From an uncultured Eisenbergiella sp. (GTDB taxonomy: Bacteria; Bacillota; Clostridia; Lachnospirales; Lachnospiraceae): a stretch of DNA of 50,118 bases. A model generated the notes under the pieces. That model ran no database searches. It was not told the origin of the DNA and saw only the letters and a program-made list of their open reading frames with translations. The DNA lies in the NCBI GenBank assembly GCA_947630215.1, contig CANRGX010000014.1:1-50118 (forward strand), read 5' to 3'. How positions within the stretch are numbered: the stretch's first letter is position 1; the number at the start of each line of letters is the position of its first letter. Shown one piece after another: positions 35,758-45,491 of this stretch. The position numbers were made by a program, and so were the translations under genes.

Positions 35758-38024
35758 ACGAATTTGCAAGTGTGATTGTGGACATTTCCCACGAAAAGGT
35801 GGATCGTCCCTTTTGTTATAAGGTGCCGCCGCAGATGCGGGAAATTTTAAAACCCGGTATGCGGGTGCGGATCCCCTTCGGTCAGGGGAACCGGCCGCGC
35901 ACCGGATATGTGATCGAGCTGACGGACGAATCGGACTATCCAATGGAACGGCTCAAGGAGATCGAAGCCGTTTTGGAGGACGCCGACGTGCCCCAGCAGC
36001 GGCTGATCGCGCTGGCGGCCTGGATGAAAGAGCAGTACGGCTCCACCATGATCGCCGCGTTAAAGACGGTACTGCCGGCGCGCCAGAGGGTGAAGCAGAA
36101 GGAGACCGTACAGATCCGGCTGGCCGTTTCCGGCGACCGGGCCGGCGCGCTTTTAGCCCAATACGGACAAAAGCACTGGACGGCCAGGGAGAGGCTGCTG
36201 CGGGAGCTTGTCCGGGAGGAGGTTCTGCCCCGGGAGCTGGTGCTCCAAAAGCTGCACATTCCGGCGGCCACCATCCGGTGGATGGAGCAGCAGGGCGTCC
36301 TGTTACAGGACAGCCGTCCCTGTTACCGCAACCCCGTGAAGGCTGCCCTGCAGACAGGAGAGCAAAAAAATTTGAGCCCCGCCCAGCAGGCTGTTGCAGA
36401 CAGTGTGCTTTCGGCTTACGATCAGGGACAGCGCAGGCCCGTCCTGCTTCACGGCATTACGGGCAGCGGAAAGACCGAGGTTTATCTTGCTCTGATCGAG
36501 GGCATGATAAAACGGGGGAAGCAGGCCATTGTCCTCATTCCCGAGATCGCGCTGACCTATCAGACCGTCATGCGGTTTTACCGCCGGTTCGGGGATCGGG
36601 TTTCCGTGATGAATTCCTCGCTCAGCGCCGGGGAAAAACAGGATCAGTGCGAACGTGCCCGGACGGGGCAGATCGATGTGATCATCGGCCCCCGATCCGC
36701 CCTGTTTGTCCCCTTCCCGGAGCTGGGGATGATCGTCATAGACGAGGAGCATGAGAACAGCTATAAAAGTGAGACCATGCCCAAATACCATGCCAGGGAA
36801 ACCGCCCTGCAGCTGGCGTCTCTGTCGGACGCGGTGGTGGTGATGGGATCCGCCACCCCTTCCCTGGAAAGCTATGACAGGGCCAAAAGGGGAGAATTTT
36901 CCTTTTACCGGCTCACAGAGCGCCTGACGGGCGGGCAGCTTCCGGCCGTCCATGTGGCGGATCTGCGCCGGGAACTGCAGGCGGGGAACCGGACGATCTT
37001 TTCGGATATTCTGAAGGAAAAACTGGCAGACTGTCTGGAGCGGGGGGAGCAGGCCATGCTCTTTCTCAACCGCAGAGGGTACGCGGGCTTCGTGTCCTGC
37101 CGTTTTTGCGGGTATGTGTGCAAGTGTCCGCACTGCAGCGTTTCCCTTTCGGAGCACCGGGAGAAAATGAGATACGGCGGCCGGACGGCTGTGGCGAATC
37201 GTCTGATCTGCCATTACTGCGGCTATGAACAGAGCGCCCCGACGGTCTGTCCCGTCTGCCATTCCCGTTATATTCTGGGGTTTAAGGCGGGGACGCAGCA
37301 GATAGAACAACAGCTTTCCCAGCTGTTTCCCAAGGCACGGATCCTGCGTATGGACGCGGATACCACGCGCACGAAGGACAGCTATGAGAATATTTTATCC
37401 GCCTTTGCCAACCGGAAGGCCGATGTGCTGGTGGGCACCCAGATGATCGTCAAAGGCCATGATTTCCCGGATGTGACGCTGGTGGGGATTCTGGCCGCCG
37501 ACCTTTCCCTTTCCGTGGGCGATTACCGTGCCGCGGAGCGCACGTTCCAGCTTCTGACCCAGGCGGCCGGCCGGGCCGGGCGGGGAAAACGGCCCGGAGA
37601 GGTGGTCATCCAGACCTATCAGCCGGATCATTACAGCATCCGGCACGCGGCAAATCAGGATTACGAAGCGTTTTTTGAGGAAGAAATGACCTACCGGCGG
37701 CTGCTTTCGTATCCGCCGGCCGCGCATATCCTGGCGGTTCAAACCTTCTCGGAGAAGGAGCAGGAGGCGCAGGAGGCGGCACAGGAGGCGGCGCAGATCG
37801 CCAGGCAGATGGCGGCGGACGGTGCTTTGCAGACGGTTGTCATCGGCCCGGCGCCGGCCCTCATCGGCAGGATAAACGACGTATACCGCTTCGGTGTCTA
37901 TATCAAGGACCGGGAGTATGGCAGACTGGTGGAAATCAAGAACGCGGTGGAACGGATGAGGGCCGGCCAGGAGAGCCCCCTGGGAAGCTGTCAGTTTGAC
38001 TTTGACCCCATGAACGCATACTAA
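35754..38024 (+). CDS. priA: Primosomal protein N' (replication restart helicase PriA)
   Basis: PriA reloads the replicative helicase at stalled forks. The 756-residue protein has the N-terminal DNA-binding domain (FASVIVDISHEKVDRPFCYK), Walker A HGITGSGKTEVY, the DEEH box (IVIDEEHENSYKS), GSATPSLES, and the zinc-binding region with eight Cys (CRFCGYVCKCPHC and CHYCGYEQSAPTVCPVC). Helicase motifs V and VI follow (GTQMIVKGHDFPDVTLVGI and QAAGRAGRG). The C-terminal domain ends with CQFDFDPMNAY. Full length with no sign of damage. Starts on the ATGA overlap with murE. Confidence 0.97.
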   Translation: MNEFASVIVDISHEKVDRPFCYKVPPQMREILKPGMRVRIPFGQGNRPRTGYVIELTDESDYPMERLKEIEAVLEDADVPQQRLIALAAWMKEQYGSTMIAALKTVLPARQRVKQKETVQIRLAVSGDRAGALLAQYGQKHWTARERLLRELVREEVLPRELVLQKLHIPAATIRWMEQQGVLLQDSRPCYRNPVKAALQTGEQKNLSPAQQAVADSVLSAYDQGQRRPVLLHGITGSGKTEVYLALIEGMIKRGKQAIVLIPEIALTYQTVMRFYRRFGDRVSVMNSSLSAGEKQDQCERARTGQIDVIIGPRSALFVPFPELGMIVIDEEHENSYKSETMPKYHARETALQLASLSDAVVVMGSATPSLESYDRAKRGEFSFYRLTERLTGGQLPAVHVADLRRELQAGNRTIFSDILKEKLADCLERGEQAMLFLNRRGYAGFVSCRFCGYVCKCPHCSVSLSEHREKMRYGGRTAVANRLICHYCGYEQSAPTVCPVCHSRYILGFKAGTQQIEQQLSQLFPKARILRMDADTTRTKDSYENILSAFANRKADVLVGTQMIVKGHDFPDVTLVGILAADLSLSVGDYRAAERTFQLLTQAAGRAGRGKRPGEVVIQTYQPDHYSIRHAANQDYEAFFEEEMTYRRLLSYPPAAHILAVQTFSEKEQEAQEAAQEAAQIARQMAADGALQTVVIGPAPALIGRINDVYRFGVYIKDREYGRLVEIKNAVERMRAGQESPLGSCQFDFDPMNAY

Positions 38025-38071
38025 AAGGGCCCGGACAGAATTTGGGGCCGGGCATTGAAAGGAGAAAGAGA

Positions 38072-38584
38072 ATGGCGATCCGCAAGATCAGGACGTTGGG
38101 AGATCCCATCCTGAACAAGACGTGCAAGGAAGTAAAGGAGATGACGCCCCGGCTCCGGGAGCTGGTGGCCGATATGTTCGATACCATGTATGAGGCCAAC
38201 GGCGTGGGGCTGGCCGCGCCCCAGGTGGGGGTCTTAAAACGGATTGTGGTCATTGACACCACGGGAGAGGATCCGATGGTGCTGATCAATCCGCGCGTTC
38301 TGACGGCGGCCGGACGGCAGACCGGCGGAGAGGGCTGTCTTTCCGTGCCGGGGAAAACGGCCACGGTGACGCGGCCCGCCCACATTACGGCGGTGGCGCA
38401 GGACATGGATATGAACCTCGTCGAAATCGAAGCTTCGGATCTGCTGGCCAGGGCGATCTGCCACGAGACGGATCATCTGGACGGCCGGCTGTATGTGGAA
38501 CTGGCGGAAAAGGGAACGCTGATGGATACGGATGCGTACTACGCCGAAGCGGAAGCGGACGAAGACGCAAAGGACGGAGAATAA
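38072..38584 (+). CDS. def: Peptide deformylase
   Basis: It removes the formyl group from nascent proteins at the ribosome exit. The start ATG 38072 has AAAGGAGA upstream. The 170-residue protein carries the three family motifs: GVGLAAPQVG, EGCLSVPG (Cys is a metal ligand) and ICHETDHLDG (HExxH-type site with catalytic Glu). The length and the Cys-Leu-Ser form indicate the type common in Clostridia. The tail is acidic (YYAEAEADEDAKDGE). It precedes fmt by 1 bp, and the two form the formylation-deformylation cycle. Confidence 0.96.
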   Translation: MAIRKIRTLGDPILNKTCKEVKEMTPRLRELVADMFDTMYEANGVGLAAPQVGVLKRIVVIDTTGEDPMVLINPRVLTAAGRQTGGEGCLSVPGKTATVTRPAHITAVAQDMDMNLVEIEASDLLARAICHETDHLDGRLYVELAEKGTLMDTDAYYAEAEADEDAKDGE

Positions 38585-38585
38585 G

Positions 38586-39524
38586 ATGAAAATAGTCTAT
38601 ATGGGAACGCCCGAATTTGCGGTGGGACCGCTGGAAGCGCTGCTTGGCGCGGGGCATGAGATCCTGGCGGTGGTGACACAGCCGGACCGGCCGAAGGGAC
38701 GCAGCGCGAAGCTGCAGCCGTCTCCTGTGAAGATCTGCGCCCTTGCCCACGGCATACCGGTGCTGCAGCCAAAGCGGATCAAGGCGCCGGAGGCGGTGGA
38801 AGAGTTGCGCAGGCTGCAGGCGGACGTGTTTGTTGCGGCGGCGTTCGGTCAGATTCTGTCTCAGGAAATTTTGGATCTGCCGCGGTTTGGCTGTCTGTGT
38901 ATCCATGCTTCCCTGCTGCCCGCGTATCGGGGGGCGGCTCCGATCCAGTGGGCGATTTTAAACGGGGAAACCCAGAGCGGAATTACCGTCATCCGCATGG
39001 ACGCCGGGATCGATACGGGGGATATGCTGGCAAAGGCAGTGGTGCCTATCGGGGAAGGAGAGACCGACGAAAGCCTGAGCAGGAAACTGATGGAGACCGG
39101 CAGCCGGTTGATTGTGGAGACGCTGCCGGCGCTGGAGAGCGGACAGCTGAAACCGGAGAAGCAAAACGATGCGGACAGCAGTTACGCGAAGATGCTGACC
39201 AAGGAAATGGGCCGGATCGACTGGACCCGGAGCGCTGCCGGGATCGAACGGCAGGTGCGGGGCCTGCATTCCTGGCCCGGCGCCTATTGTGGCTACGGGG
39301 GAAAACAACTGAAAATCCTGGCGGCCCGGGCGGCGGAAGATGTAGACAGTAGTTTGCCCAAAGTGCCCGGCACCATCCTGTCGGTGACTCCGGACAGCGT
39401 CTGGGCAGCGGCCGGACAGGGCGCGCTGCAGATTCTGGAGGTGCAGCTGGAGGGCAGAAAGAAAATGGCGGTCAGGGACTTTTTGCATGGCTGTCCGATG
39501 AAAAAGGGGGAAAGGTTGGAATGA
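38586..39524 (+). CDS. fmt: Methionyl-tRNA formyltransferase
   Basis: It formylates initiator Met-tRNA using 10-formyl-tetrahydrofolate. The 312-residue protein starts MKIVYMGTPEFAVGPLEAL. It shows the folate-binding and catalytic segment CIHASLLPAYRGAAPIQWAI (with Asn replaced by His in the usual N-x-H context) and DAGIDTGDML. The C-terminal tRNA-binding domain begins near RQVRGLHSWPGAYC. The start is placed at ATG 38586, preceded by GGAGAATAAG. The stop overlaps the next gene by 4 bp. Confidence 0.95.
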   Translation: MKIVYMGTPEFAVGPLEALLGAGHEILAVVTQPDRPKGRSAKLQPSPVKICALAHGIPVLQPKRIKAPEAVEELRRLQADVFVAAAFGQILSQEILDLPRFGCLCIHASLLPAYRGAAPIQWAILNGETQSGITVIRMDAGIDTGDMLAKAVVPIGEGETDESLSRKLMETGSRLIVETLPALESGQLKPEKQNDADSSYAKMLTKEMGRIDWTRSAAGIERQVRGLHSWPGAYCGYGGKQLKILAARAAEDVDSSLPKVPGTILSVTPDSVWAAAGQGALQILEVQLEGRKKMAVRDFLHGCPMKKGERLE

Positions 39525-40225
39525 TGTATCCCGGTGCCTATTATTATGACGCGACGTATTTTCTGGTGCTGCTGGGCGCGGTTCTGTCCATGATCGCCAG
39601 CGCCAGCGTGAACAGCGCTTTTTCCCGCTACAGCGCGGTGCGCAGCATGAGCGGGATGACCGGCGCGCAGGCGGCGCGGCGGATTCTGGATCAAAACGGG
39701 CTGTATCATGTGAAGGTGGAGCACATCAGCGGCAGTCTGACGGATCACTACGATCCCAAGAGCAAGGTACTGCGCCTTTCCGATTCCACCTACAGCGCGG
39801 GCAGCGTGGCGGCCGTAGGCGTGGCGGCCCACGAGTGCGGCCACGCGGTACAGGATTCGGAAAGCTATCTGCCGCTGCGGATCCGATCCGCCCTGGTGCC
39901 GGCGGCGAATTTCGGATCCCGTTTCGGACTGCCCATTTTTCTGTTCGGACTGCTCTTTGGGGCAAACGAGTTCCTGATGCAGATTGGCATTTGGGTTTTC
40001 CTGCTTTCGGTGCTCTTTCAGGTGGTCACCCTGCCCGTGGAGTTTGACGCCAGCCGGCGTGCGCTGAAGATGCTGACAGGATACGGGATTCTGGGAGAAC
40101 AGGAAGTGGCAGGAAGCCGTAAGGTGCTGCGGGCGGCTGCCATGACCTATGTGGCGGCGGCGGCAGCCTCCGTTCTGAACCTGCTTCGGCTGGTTCTGCT
40201 GTCCAGACGGCGGGACCGGGACTAA
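39521..40225 (+). CDS. Membrane zinc metallopeptidase (YugP-like)
   Basis: This 234-residue protein is of the neutral zinc metallopeptidase family known as YugP/Zn_peptidase_2. The first helix (YYDATYFLVLLGAVLSMIA) is followed by the conserved GMTGAQAARRILDQNGL segment and the zinc site AAHECGHAVQD (HExxH). Two or three more membrane helices and the LPVEFDASRRAL segment, which supplies the third ligand, follow. Its cellular substrate is not known. The gene is a regular member of the priA-def-fmt-rsmB cluster in Clostridia. Translation is coupled to fmt through an ATGATG overlap. Confidence 0.9.
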   Translation: MMYPGAYYYDATYFLVLLGAVLSMIASASVNSAFSRYSAVRSMSGMTGAQAARRILDQNGLYHVKVEHISGSLTDHYDPKSKVLRLSDSTYSAGSVAAVGVAAHECGHAVQDSESYLPLRIRSALVPAANFGSRFGLPIFLFGLLFGANEFLMQIGIWVFLLSVLFQVVTLPVEFDASRRALKMLTGYGILGEQEVAGSRKVLRAAAMTYVAAAAASVLNLLRLVLLSRRRDRD

Positions 40226-40240
40226 AAAGGGTGTAGGCGT

Positions 40241-41839
40241 ATGCAGGCAAGAGAACTGGCGCTGGATCTGCTCCTGGAAGTAGAGAGGACCGGCGCATAT
40301 GCCGGGAACCTGATCCGGGAAACACTGGAAAAATACGATTATGAAGATCCCCGGGAAAAGGCTTTTTTCAAGCGGCTGACGGAAAGCACGCTGGAACACG
40401 GCATCGCGGTGGACTGGGCCTTAAACGCCTGCTCCAAGGTGCCGGTGGAGCGGATGAAGCCGTTGGTCCGGGCGCTGCTGCGCCTTTCCGCCTGTCAGAT
40501 CCTGTTTCTGGAGAACGTGCCGGATCGGGCGGTCTGCGACGAGGCGGTGAAGCTGGCCAAAAAGCGCGGCTTTTCCCCGCTTTCCGGCTTTGTCAACGGG
40601 GTGCTGCGCACCCTGATCCGAAAAAAGGGGGAAATCGCCCTGCCGGATGCTCAGAACGATCCACAGGGATATTTGTCCGTGCGCTACAGTATGCCCCGCT
40701 GGCTGATTGCGCTGTGGGAGGGACAGTACGGTCAGGAACGGACGAAAACCATGCTGGAGGCGCTGGAAGAAAGAAGACCGGTGACCATCCGTTTCTGCCG
40801 TATGACGCCCAAAGAGGAAGCGGCGGCGGCGGAGACGATCCGCAAGAGCGGCGTCTCGGTGGAACTGCATCCGTTCTGGCCACGGGCCTGGGAGCTGGGC
40901 GCTTTTTCCGGCGCTGCCTCTCTGCCGGGCTATGGAGAGGGTCTTTTTTACATCCAGGACGCCGCCAGTATGATGGCGGTGGCGGCGGCCGGCATCCGGC
41001 CCGGTATGCGCGTGCTGGATCTGTGCAGCGCGCCCGGCGGGAAGACCGTCCTGGCGGCGGAATATGCCGGAGAAACCGGTGTTGTGCGGGCCGGGGATCT
41101 TTCGGAAAAACGACTGCTTAAGACAGCGGAAAATACGGCCCGGATGGGCCTTTCCAATGTGGAAATACGGCAGTGGGACGCCCGGGTATTCCAGCCGGAT
41201 CAAGAGGAGTGGGCGGACGTTTTGCTGGCCGATCTGCCCTGTTCCGGTCTGGGCGTCATTGGACGCAAGAAGGATATCCGGTATCGGATCCGGCCGTCCG
41301 ATCTGGCGGATCTGGCCAAGCTGCAGCGCGAGATCCTTTCCGCTTCCTGGCGCTATGTGAAAAAGGGTGGGATCCTGCTGTATTCCACCTGTACGGTGAA
41401 CCGGGGCGAGAACGAGGAAACCGTGCGGTTTCTTACCAAACAGGCCCCTTTTTTGCTGGAAAGCCTGGATTTCTGTCTGCCGGATTCCATGAAAAGCAGG
41501 GAAACGGCGGCAGGGATGCTGCAGCTGTTCCCGGGGCAGTACCATACGGACGGATTTTTTATGGCGCGGCTGCGCAGAATGGAGGGTACGGATGACGGAT
41601 ATCAAATCCCTGGATCTTTCCCGGCTCAAATGCCTGATGACCCAGATGGGGGAAAAACCGTTTCGGGCGCAGCAGATCTATGCCTGGATCCATCAGCGGC
41701 AGGCGGCGGACTATGCCTGCATGACGGATCTGTCCCTGTCCCTCCGGGAGAAGCTGGAGAAGGACTGGCCGCTTGCGACCCTCTCTCTGGTGCGGGAGCA
41801 GACCTCCCGGCTGGACGGCACGAAGAAGTATCTGTTTGA
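40241..41839 (+). CDS. rsmB: 16S rRNA m5C967 methyltransferase RsmB with run-on C-terminus
   Basis: The N-terminal NusB-like domain (residues ~1-130) and the methyltransferase domain are complete. The SAM-binding motif is LDLCSAPGGKT, then ADLPCSGLGVIGRK with the first catalytic Cys and YSTCTVNRGENEE with the second. The normal end is near HTDGFFMARLRRM (about residue 446). No stop follows: the frame continues 248 bp into rlmN, adding ~80 residues of Gly/Asp/Pro-rich sequence of non-native look. A TGA in another frame overlaps the rlmN ATG at 41593-41595, as expected for the ancestral coupled stop. So a one- or two-base indel near the 3' end, real or from sequencing, has probably displaced the stop. 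Confidence 0.93.
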   Translation: MQARELALDLLLEVERTGAYAGNLIRETLEKYDYEDPREKAFFKRLTESTLEHGIAVDWALNACSKVPVERMKPLVRALLRLSACQILFLENVPDRAVCDEAVKLAKKRGFSPLSGFVNGVLRTLIRKKGEIALPDAQNDPQGYLSVRYSMPRWLIALWEGQYGQERTKTMLEALEERRPVTIRFCRMTPKEEAAAAETIRKSGVSVELHPFWPRAWELGAFSGAASLPGYGEGLFYIQDAASMMAVAAAGIRPGMRVLDLCSAPGGKTVLAAEYAGETGVVRAGDLSEKRLLKTAENTARMGLSNVEIRQWDARVFQPDQEEWADVLLADLPCSGLGVIGRKKDIRYRIRPSDLADLAKLQREILSASWRYVKKGGILLYSTCTVNRGENEETVRFLTKQAPFLLESLDFCLPDSMKSRETAAGMLQLFPGQYHTDGFFMARLRRMEGTDDGYQIPGSFPAQMPDDPDGGKTVSGAADLCLDPSAAGGGLCLHDGSVPVPPGEAGEGLAACDPLSGAGADLPAGRHEEVSV

Positions 41840-42632
41840 GCTGCCCGACGGGGAACTGGTGGAGAGCGTCCGGATGCCTTACCAGCACGGCGCGTCCGTC
41901 TGTATTTCCTCCCAGGTGGGCTGTCGGATGGGCTGTCTGTTCTGTGCCTCCGCCATCGGAGGTTTTCAGCGTAACCTTCTGCCGTCGGAAATGCTGGATC
42001 AGGTTTACCGCATCTGCGCGCTCACCCAGGAACGGGTGAACAGCGTGGTGGTGATGGGAACGGGGGAACCGCTGGACAACTACGATAATCTGCTGGTCTT
42101 TCTCAAACTGCTGACGGGAGAAGGCGGGCTGCATCTCAGTCAGCGCAGCGTGACGGTTTCCACCTGCGGCATCGTCCCGGGCATTTACGCGCTGGCCGGG
42201 GAAAAGCTGCAAATCACGCTGGCCCTTTCCCTGCACGCGGTGACGGACGAAAAGAGAAGAAAAATCATGCCGGTGGCAAACCGCTATTCCCTGGCAGAAG
42301 TTCTGGAGGCCTGCCGGGTCTATCAAAAGGAGACGGGTAGGCGCATCACCCTGGAATACAGTCTGATCGGCGGCTTCAACGATACCGAAGAGGACGCCCG
42401 GGGGCTGGCAGAGCTGGCCGGGCCGCTTTCCTGCCATGTGAACTTAATCCGGATCAATCCCGTCAGGGAGCGCGCATTTACGCAGCCGGACAGGCGTATA
42501 GCGGAGGCATTTAAAAATAAACTTGAAAAAAACGGAATAAATGTTACTATTAGAAGGGAAATGGGCCGGGATATTGACGGTGCCTGCGGGCAGCTTCGCC
42601 GCCGGCACACGCAGCAGGGCGCAAAGGGGTGA
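41592..42632 (+). CDS. rlmN: 23S rRNA m2A2503 / tRNA m2A37 methyltransferase RlmN
   Basis: A radical SAM enzyme of 346 residues. The N-terminal accessory domain (FRAQQIYAWIHQRQAADYAC) precedes the iron-sulfur motif CRMGCLFCAS (Cys-x3-Cys-x2-Cys). GMGEP-type VVMGTGEPLDNYDN, the segment LALSLHAVTDEKRRKIMP and the C-terminal methyl-carrying Cys near DIDGACGQLRR complete the family signature. The start lies inside the extended rsmB frame and has GGAGGG a few bases before it. Confidence 0.96.
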   Translation: MTDIKSLDLSRLKCLMTQMGEKPFRAQQIYAWIHQRQAADYACMTDLSLSLREKLEKDWPLATLSLVREQTSRLDGTKKYLFELPDGELVESVRMPYQHGASVCISSQVGCRMGCLFCASAIGGFQRNLLPSEMLDQVYRICALTQERVNSVVVMGTGEPLDNYDNLLVFLKLLTGEGGLHLSQRSVTVSTCGIVPGIYALAGEKLQITLALSLHAVTDEKRRKIMPVANRYSLAEVLEACRVYQKETGRRITLEYSLIGGFNDTEEDARGLAELAGPLSCHVNLIRINPVRERAFTQPDRRIAEAFKNKLEKNGINVTIRREMGRDIDGACGQLRRRHTQQGAKG

Positions 42633-42641
42633 ACGCAACAG

Positions 42642-43394
42642 ATGAAGGCATATGCGATTACCGATATTGGAAGAAAACGCAAGATGAATCAGGATTACGC
42701 CTATCTGTCCACAACAGGGGCCGGGGGACTGGAAAACCTTTTTGTGGTGGCGGATGGAATGGGCGGCCACAAGGGGGGCGGCTATGCTTCCCATCTGGCG
42801 GTGGAGTCCATGCTCTCCTTTCTGGACGAGGGACAAAAGTCGGATCCGGACTGCCCGGAGCAGATCCTGACGGACGCGATTCAGCGGGCGAACGGGAACA
42901 TATGGCGCACGTCGCTGGAGGACGACCGGCTGGCCGGAATGGGCACCACTGTGGTGGCGGCCACTTTTTGCGGCGGCGTGCTGGTGGTGGCCAACGTGGG
43001 AGACAGCCGGCTCTATGTATCGAATGAGAAAGAAATCAGACAGATCACCCAGGATCATTCCCTGGTGGAGGAGATGGTGAGGGCCGGCAGTTTGAGTAAA
43101 GAACAGGCCAGGAACCATCCCGACCGCAATATCATCACCCGCGCCGTGGGCGTGGAGGAGGATCTGAAGGTGGACTGTTTTTTCGTGCCCTTAAAAGAAG
43201 GGGATAAAGTCCTTTTGTGTTCCGACGGCCTGACGAATATGCTGGAGGACGAGGAGATCCGGCAGATTCTGCAGCTGCCGGGCAGCGTGGAGGAACGGGC
43301 GCACGAACTGGTGCGCACCGCCAACGAGCACGGAGGCCGGGACAATATCGCGGTGATTGTTATGGAGCCGTATGCAGATGAGGTGAATCCATGA
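42642..43394 (+). CDS. prpC: PP2C-type serine/threonine phosphatase (PrpC/Stp)
   Basis: This 250-residue manganese-dependent phosphatase reverses phosphorylation by the PASTA kinase encoded next. Metal-site and family motifs are IGRKRKMNQDYAY, VVADGMGGHKGG, GMGTTVVAA, NVGDSRLYV, DHSLVEEMVRAG, LLCSDGLTNML and GGRDNIAVIV. It is cytosolic. The stop overlaps the kinase start as ATGA, the normal coupled arrangement. Confidence 0.96.
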   Translation: MKAYAITDIGRKRKMNQDYAYLSTTGAGGLENLFVVADGMGGHKGGGYASHLAVESMLSFLDEGQKSDPDCPEQILTDAIQRANGNIWRTSLEDDRLAGMGTTVVAATFCGGVLVVANVGDSRLYVSNEKEIRQITQDHSLVEEMVRAGSLSKEQARNHPDRNIITRAVGVEEDLKVDCFFVPLKEGDKVLLCSDGLTNMLEDEEIRQILQLPGSVEERAHELVRTANEHGGRDNIAVIVMEPYADEVNP

Positions 43395-45487
43395 TCAGAA
43401 TTGGTATGATGATCGGCGACCGCTATGAGATCCTGGAACGGATCGGCACGGGCGGGATGTCCGACGTATATAAAGCAAAAGATCATAAACTGAACCGCCA
43501 TGTGGCAGTCAAGGTGTTAAAACAGGAATTTTCCGAGAATACGAATTTTGTTTCCAAATTCCGGGCGGAGGCCCAGGCAGCCGCCAGCCTGATGCACTCC
43601 AACATCGTGAACGTTTACGATGTGGGAGAGGACAACGGCGTTTTTTATATCGTGATGGAGCTGGTAGAGGGCATCACGCTGAAAAAATACATTGAAAAGA
43701 AGGCGCGGCTGTCCTTTAAGGAAGCCGTCAGCATTGCCATACAGGCCTGCATGGGCATCGAAGCGGCCCACAAGAACCACATTATCCACCGGGACATCAA
43801 GCCGCAGAATATTATCATTTCCAAGGACGGCAAGGTAAAGGTGACGGACTTTGGCATTGCCAAGGCGGCCACCAGCAACACCATCACCTCCAACGTGATG
43901 GGATCCGTTCACTATACCTCCCCGGAACAGGCCCGGGGCGGCTACAGCGACGAAAAAAGCGACATTTATTCCATGGGCATCACGCTGTTTGAGATGCTGA
44001 CCGGCCGGGTGCCGTTCAACGGGGAAACCACCGTGGCCATCGCCATCAAGCACATTCAGGAGGAAATGCCCTCTCCCCGGGACTTTGTTCCCGAGATTCC
44101 CGTGTGCGTGGAGCAGATTGTGCTCAAATGCACCCAGAAAAGCCCGGACAGACGCTATCCCTCCATGGCCGCGCTGATCGCGGATCTCAAAAAGGCGCTG
44201 ATCTCCCCGGACGAGGATTTCGTACAGATAGAAAATACCGACGAAACCATGGCGACCCGGAAGGTGGCCGCCAAGGAACAGACGGAAATCCGCAGGCAGA
44301 CGAAGAAAAAAGAGCCCGAGAGGGAGGAAATGCGCCTGAAAAAGAACAGCGGATCCGGCAGCGCCTCCAAGAAGAAAAAGGCCGCTGTCCAGGAGCCCCA
44401 GGAGGAGGAAGAAGACGACGCGGATATCCGAATGGAGCGCATCACGACGGCGCTGGCCATTATCGGTGCGATTCTCATTGGATGCGCGGTGATCTTTTTG
44501 GTCGGGCGCACGCTGGGCATTTTCGATCTGCAGCCCGCATCCGGTTCCGTTACCATGATCAGCGTAGAGGGCATGAACGAACAGGAAGCGGTCAACGCGC
44601 TGCAACAGCTGGGACTGCGGGTGGATGTGCTCTATGAACCGTCCGACACCGTGGCGGAGGGGCAGATCATTTCCGCCAACGTGCAGGAAGAAACGGTGCT
44701 GTCCCGGGGCAGCCGCGTGGTGTTGACCGTCAGCAGGAAGGATACGAACGGGCAGCTTCCGGTTCCCTCCGTGGAGGGGCTGCTGGAGGCGGACGCCACG
44801 GCCACGCTGCAAAAGAGCGGATTTACGGTCGTCAAATCCGAAGGGTATTCGGAAACGGTGGACAAGGGCAAGGTCATCAGTCAGAATCCGGCGGGAAGCT
44901 CCACAGCGGATCGCGGCGCCGAGATCTCCATCGTAATCAGCCAGGGCCCCAACACCGACAATAAAGTCCTTATGCCGGCCGTCATCGGCCTGGATCCCAT
45001 GGATGCCATCAGCATTCTGACGGAATCCGGCCTGCTGGTAGGGGAGCAGACGGACATGAACGACGAGAATCCGGAGCTGATCGGGAAGGTGTGCTATGCC
45101 AGTTACACGGTGGGCGCGGCGGTGGAGCCGGGTACGGTCATTGATATCGGCATCAGCATCGGCCCCAAGGAAGCGACTTATATGTACCAGGACGCGATTT
45201 TAAGTCCCGCCGATCTGGATCCCGACTATAAAGAAGGGACGGAGTGCACGGTGACGGTCACCGGGCAGTCCGAGAAGGAATATTTCAAAACCACGGTGCG
45301 CTCTTTCCCCATCACCACGGTCAATCTGCGCGGTCTGACGGATCCGGCGGCGCTGATCACCTATGAGTACTACGTGGAGGAGCCGGCCCACACCGAGACG
45401 AACGAAAACGGAGAGACGGTGACCGTGCCGGGCGGCAGGGTGCCCCGCGTGAAGCAGCGCACGGTGTTCTTCACACCGGAAGGATAA
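43391..45487 (+). CDS. prkC: PASTA-domain serine/threonine kinase (PrkC/PknB type)
   Basis: A membrane sensor kinase of 698 residues. The kinase domain spans 10-270: glycine loop IGTGGMSDVYKA, Lys41 in HVAVKVLK, catalytic loop HRDIKPQN (133-140), DFG (153-155), the activation segment with several Thr, and YTSPEQ. A Lys/Glu-rich cytoplasmic linker (290-350) is followed by one membrane helix (about 351-373). Outside are three PASTA domains (about 385-450, 456-521, 527-593) that bind muropeptides or lipid II in relatives. A ~100-residue C-terminal domain ends in VKQRTVFFTPEG. It regulates wall growth, germination or persistence in relatives. Confidence 0.96.
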   Translation: MIRIGMMIGDRYEILERIGTGGMSDVYKAKDHKLNRHVAVKVLKQEFSENTNFVSKFRAEAQAAASLMHSNIVNVYDVGEDNGVFYIVMELVEGITLKKYIEKKARLSFKEAVSIAIQACMGIEAAHKNHIIHRDIKPQNIIISKDGKVKVTDFGIAKAATSNTITSNVMGSVHYTSPEQARGGYSDEKSDIYSMGITLFEMLTGRVPFNGETTVAIAIKHIQEEMPSPRDFVPEIPVCVEQIVLKCTQKSPDRRYPSMAALIADLKKALISPDEDFVQIENTDETMATRKVAAKEQTEIRRQTKKKEPEREEMRLKKNSGSGSASKKKKAAVQEPQEEEEDDADIRMERITTALAIIGAILIGCAVIFLVGRTLGIFDLQPASGSVTMISVEGMNEQEAVNALQQLGLRVDVLYEPSDTVAEGQIISANVQEETVLSRGSRVVLTVSRKDTNGQLPVPSVEGLLEADATATLQKSGFTVVKSEGYSETVDKGKVISQNPAGSSTADRGAEISIVISQGPNTDNKVLMPAVIGLDPMDAISILTESGLLVGEQTDMNDENPELIGKVCYASYTVGAAVEPGTVIDIGISIGPKEATYMYQDAILSPADLDPDYKEGTECTVTVTGQSEKEYFKTTVRSFPITTVNLRGLTDPAALITYEYYVEEPAHTETNENGETVTVPGGRVPRVKQRTVFFTPEG

Positions 45488-45491
45488 ACGG

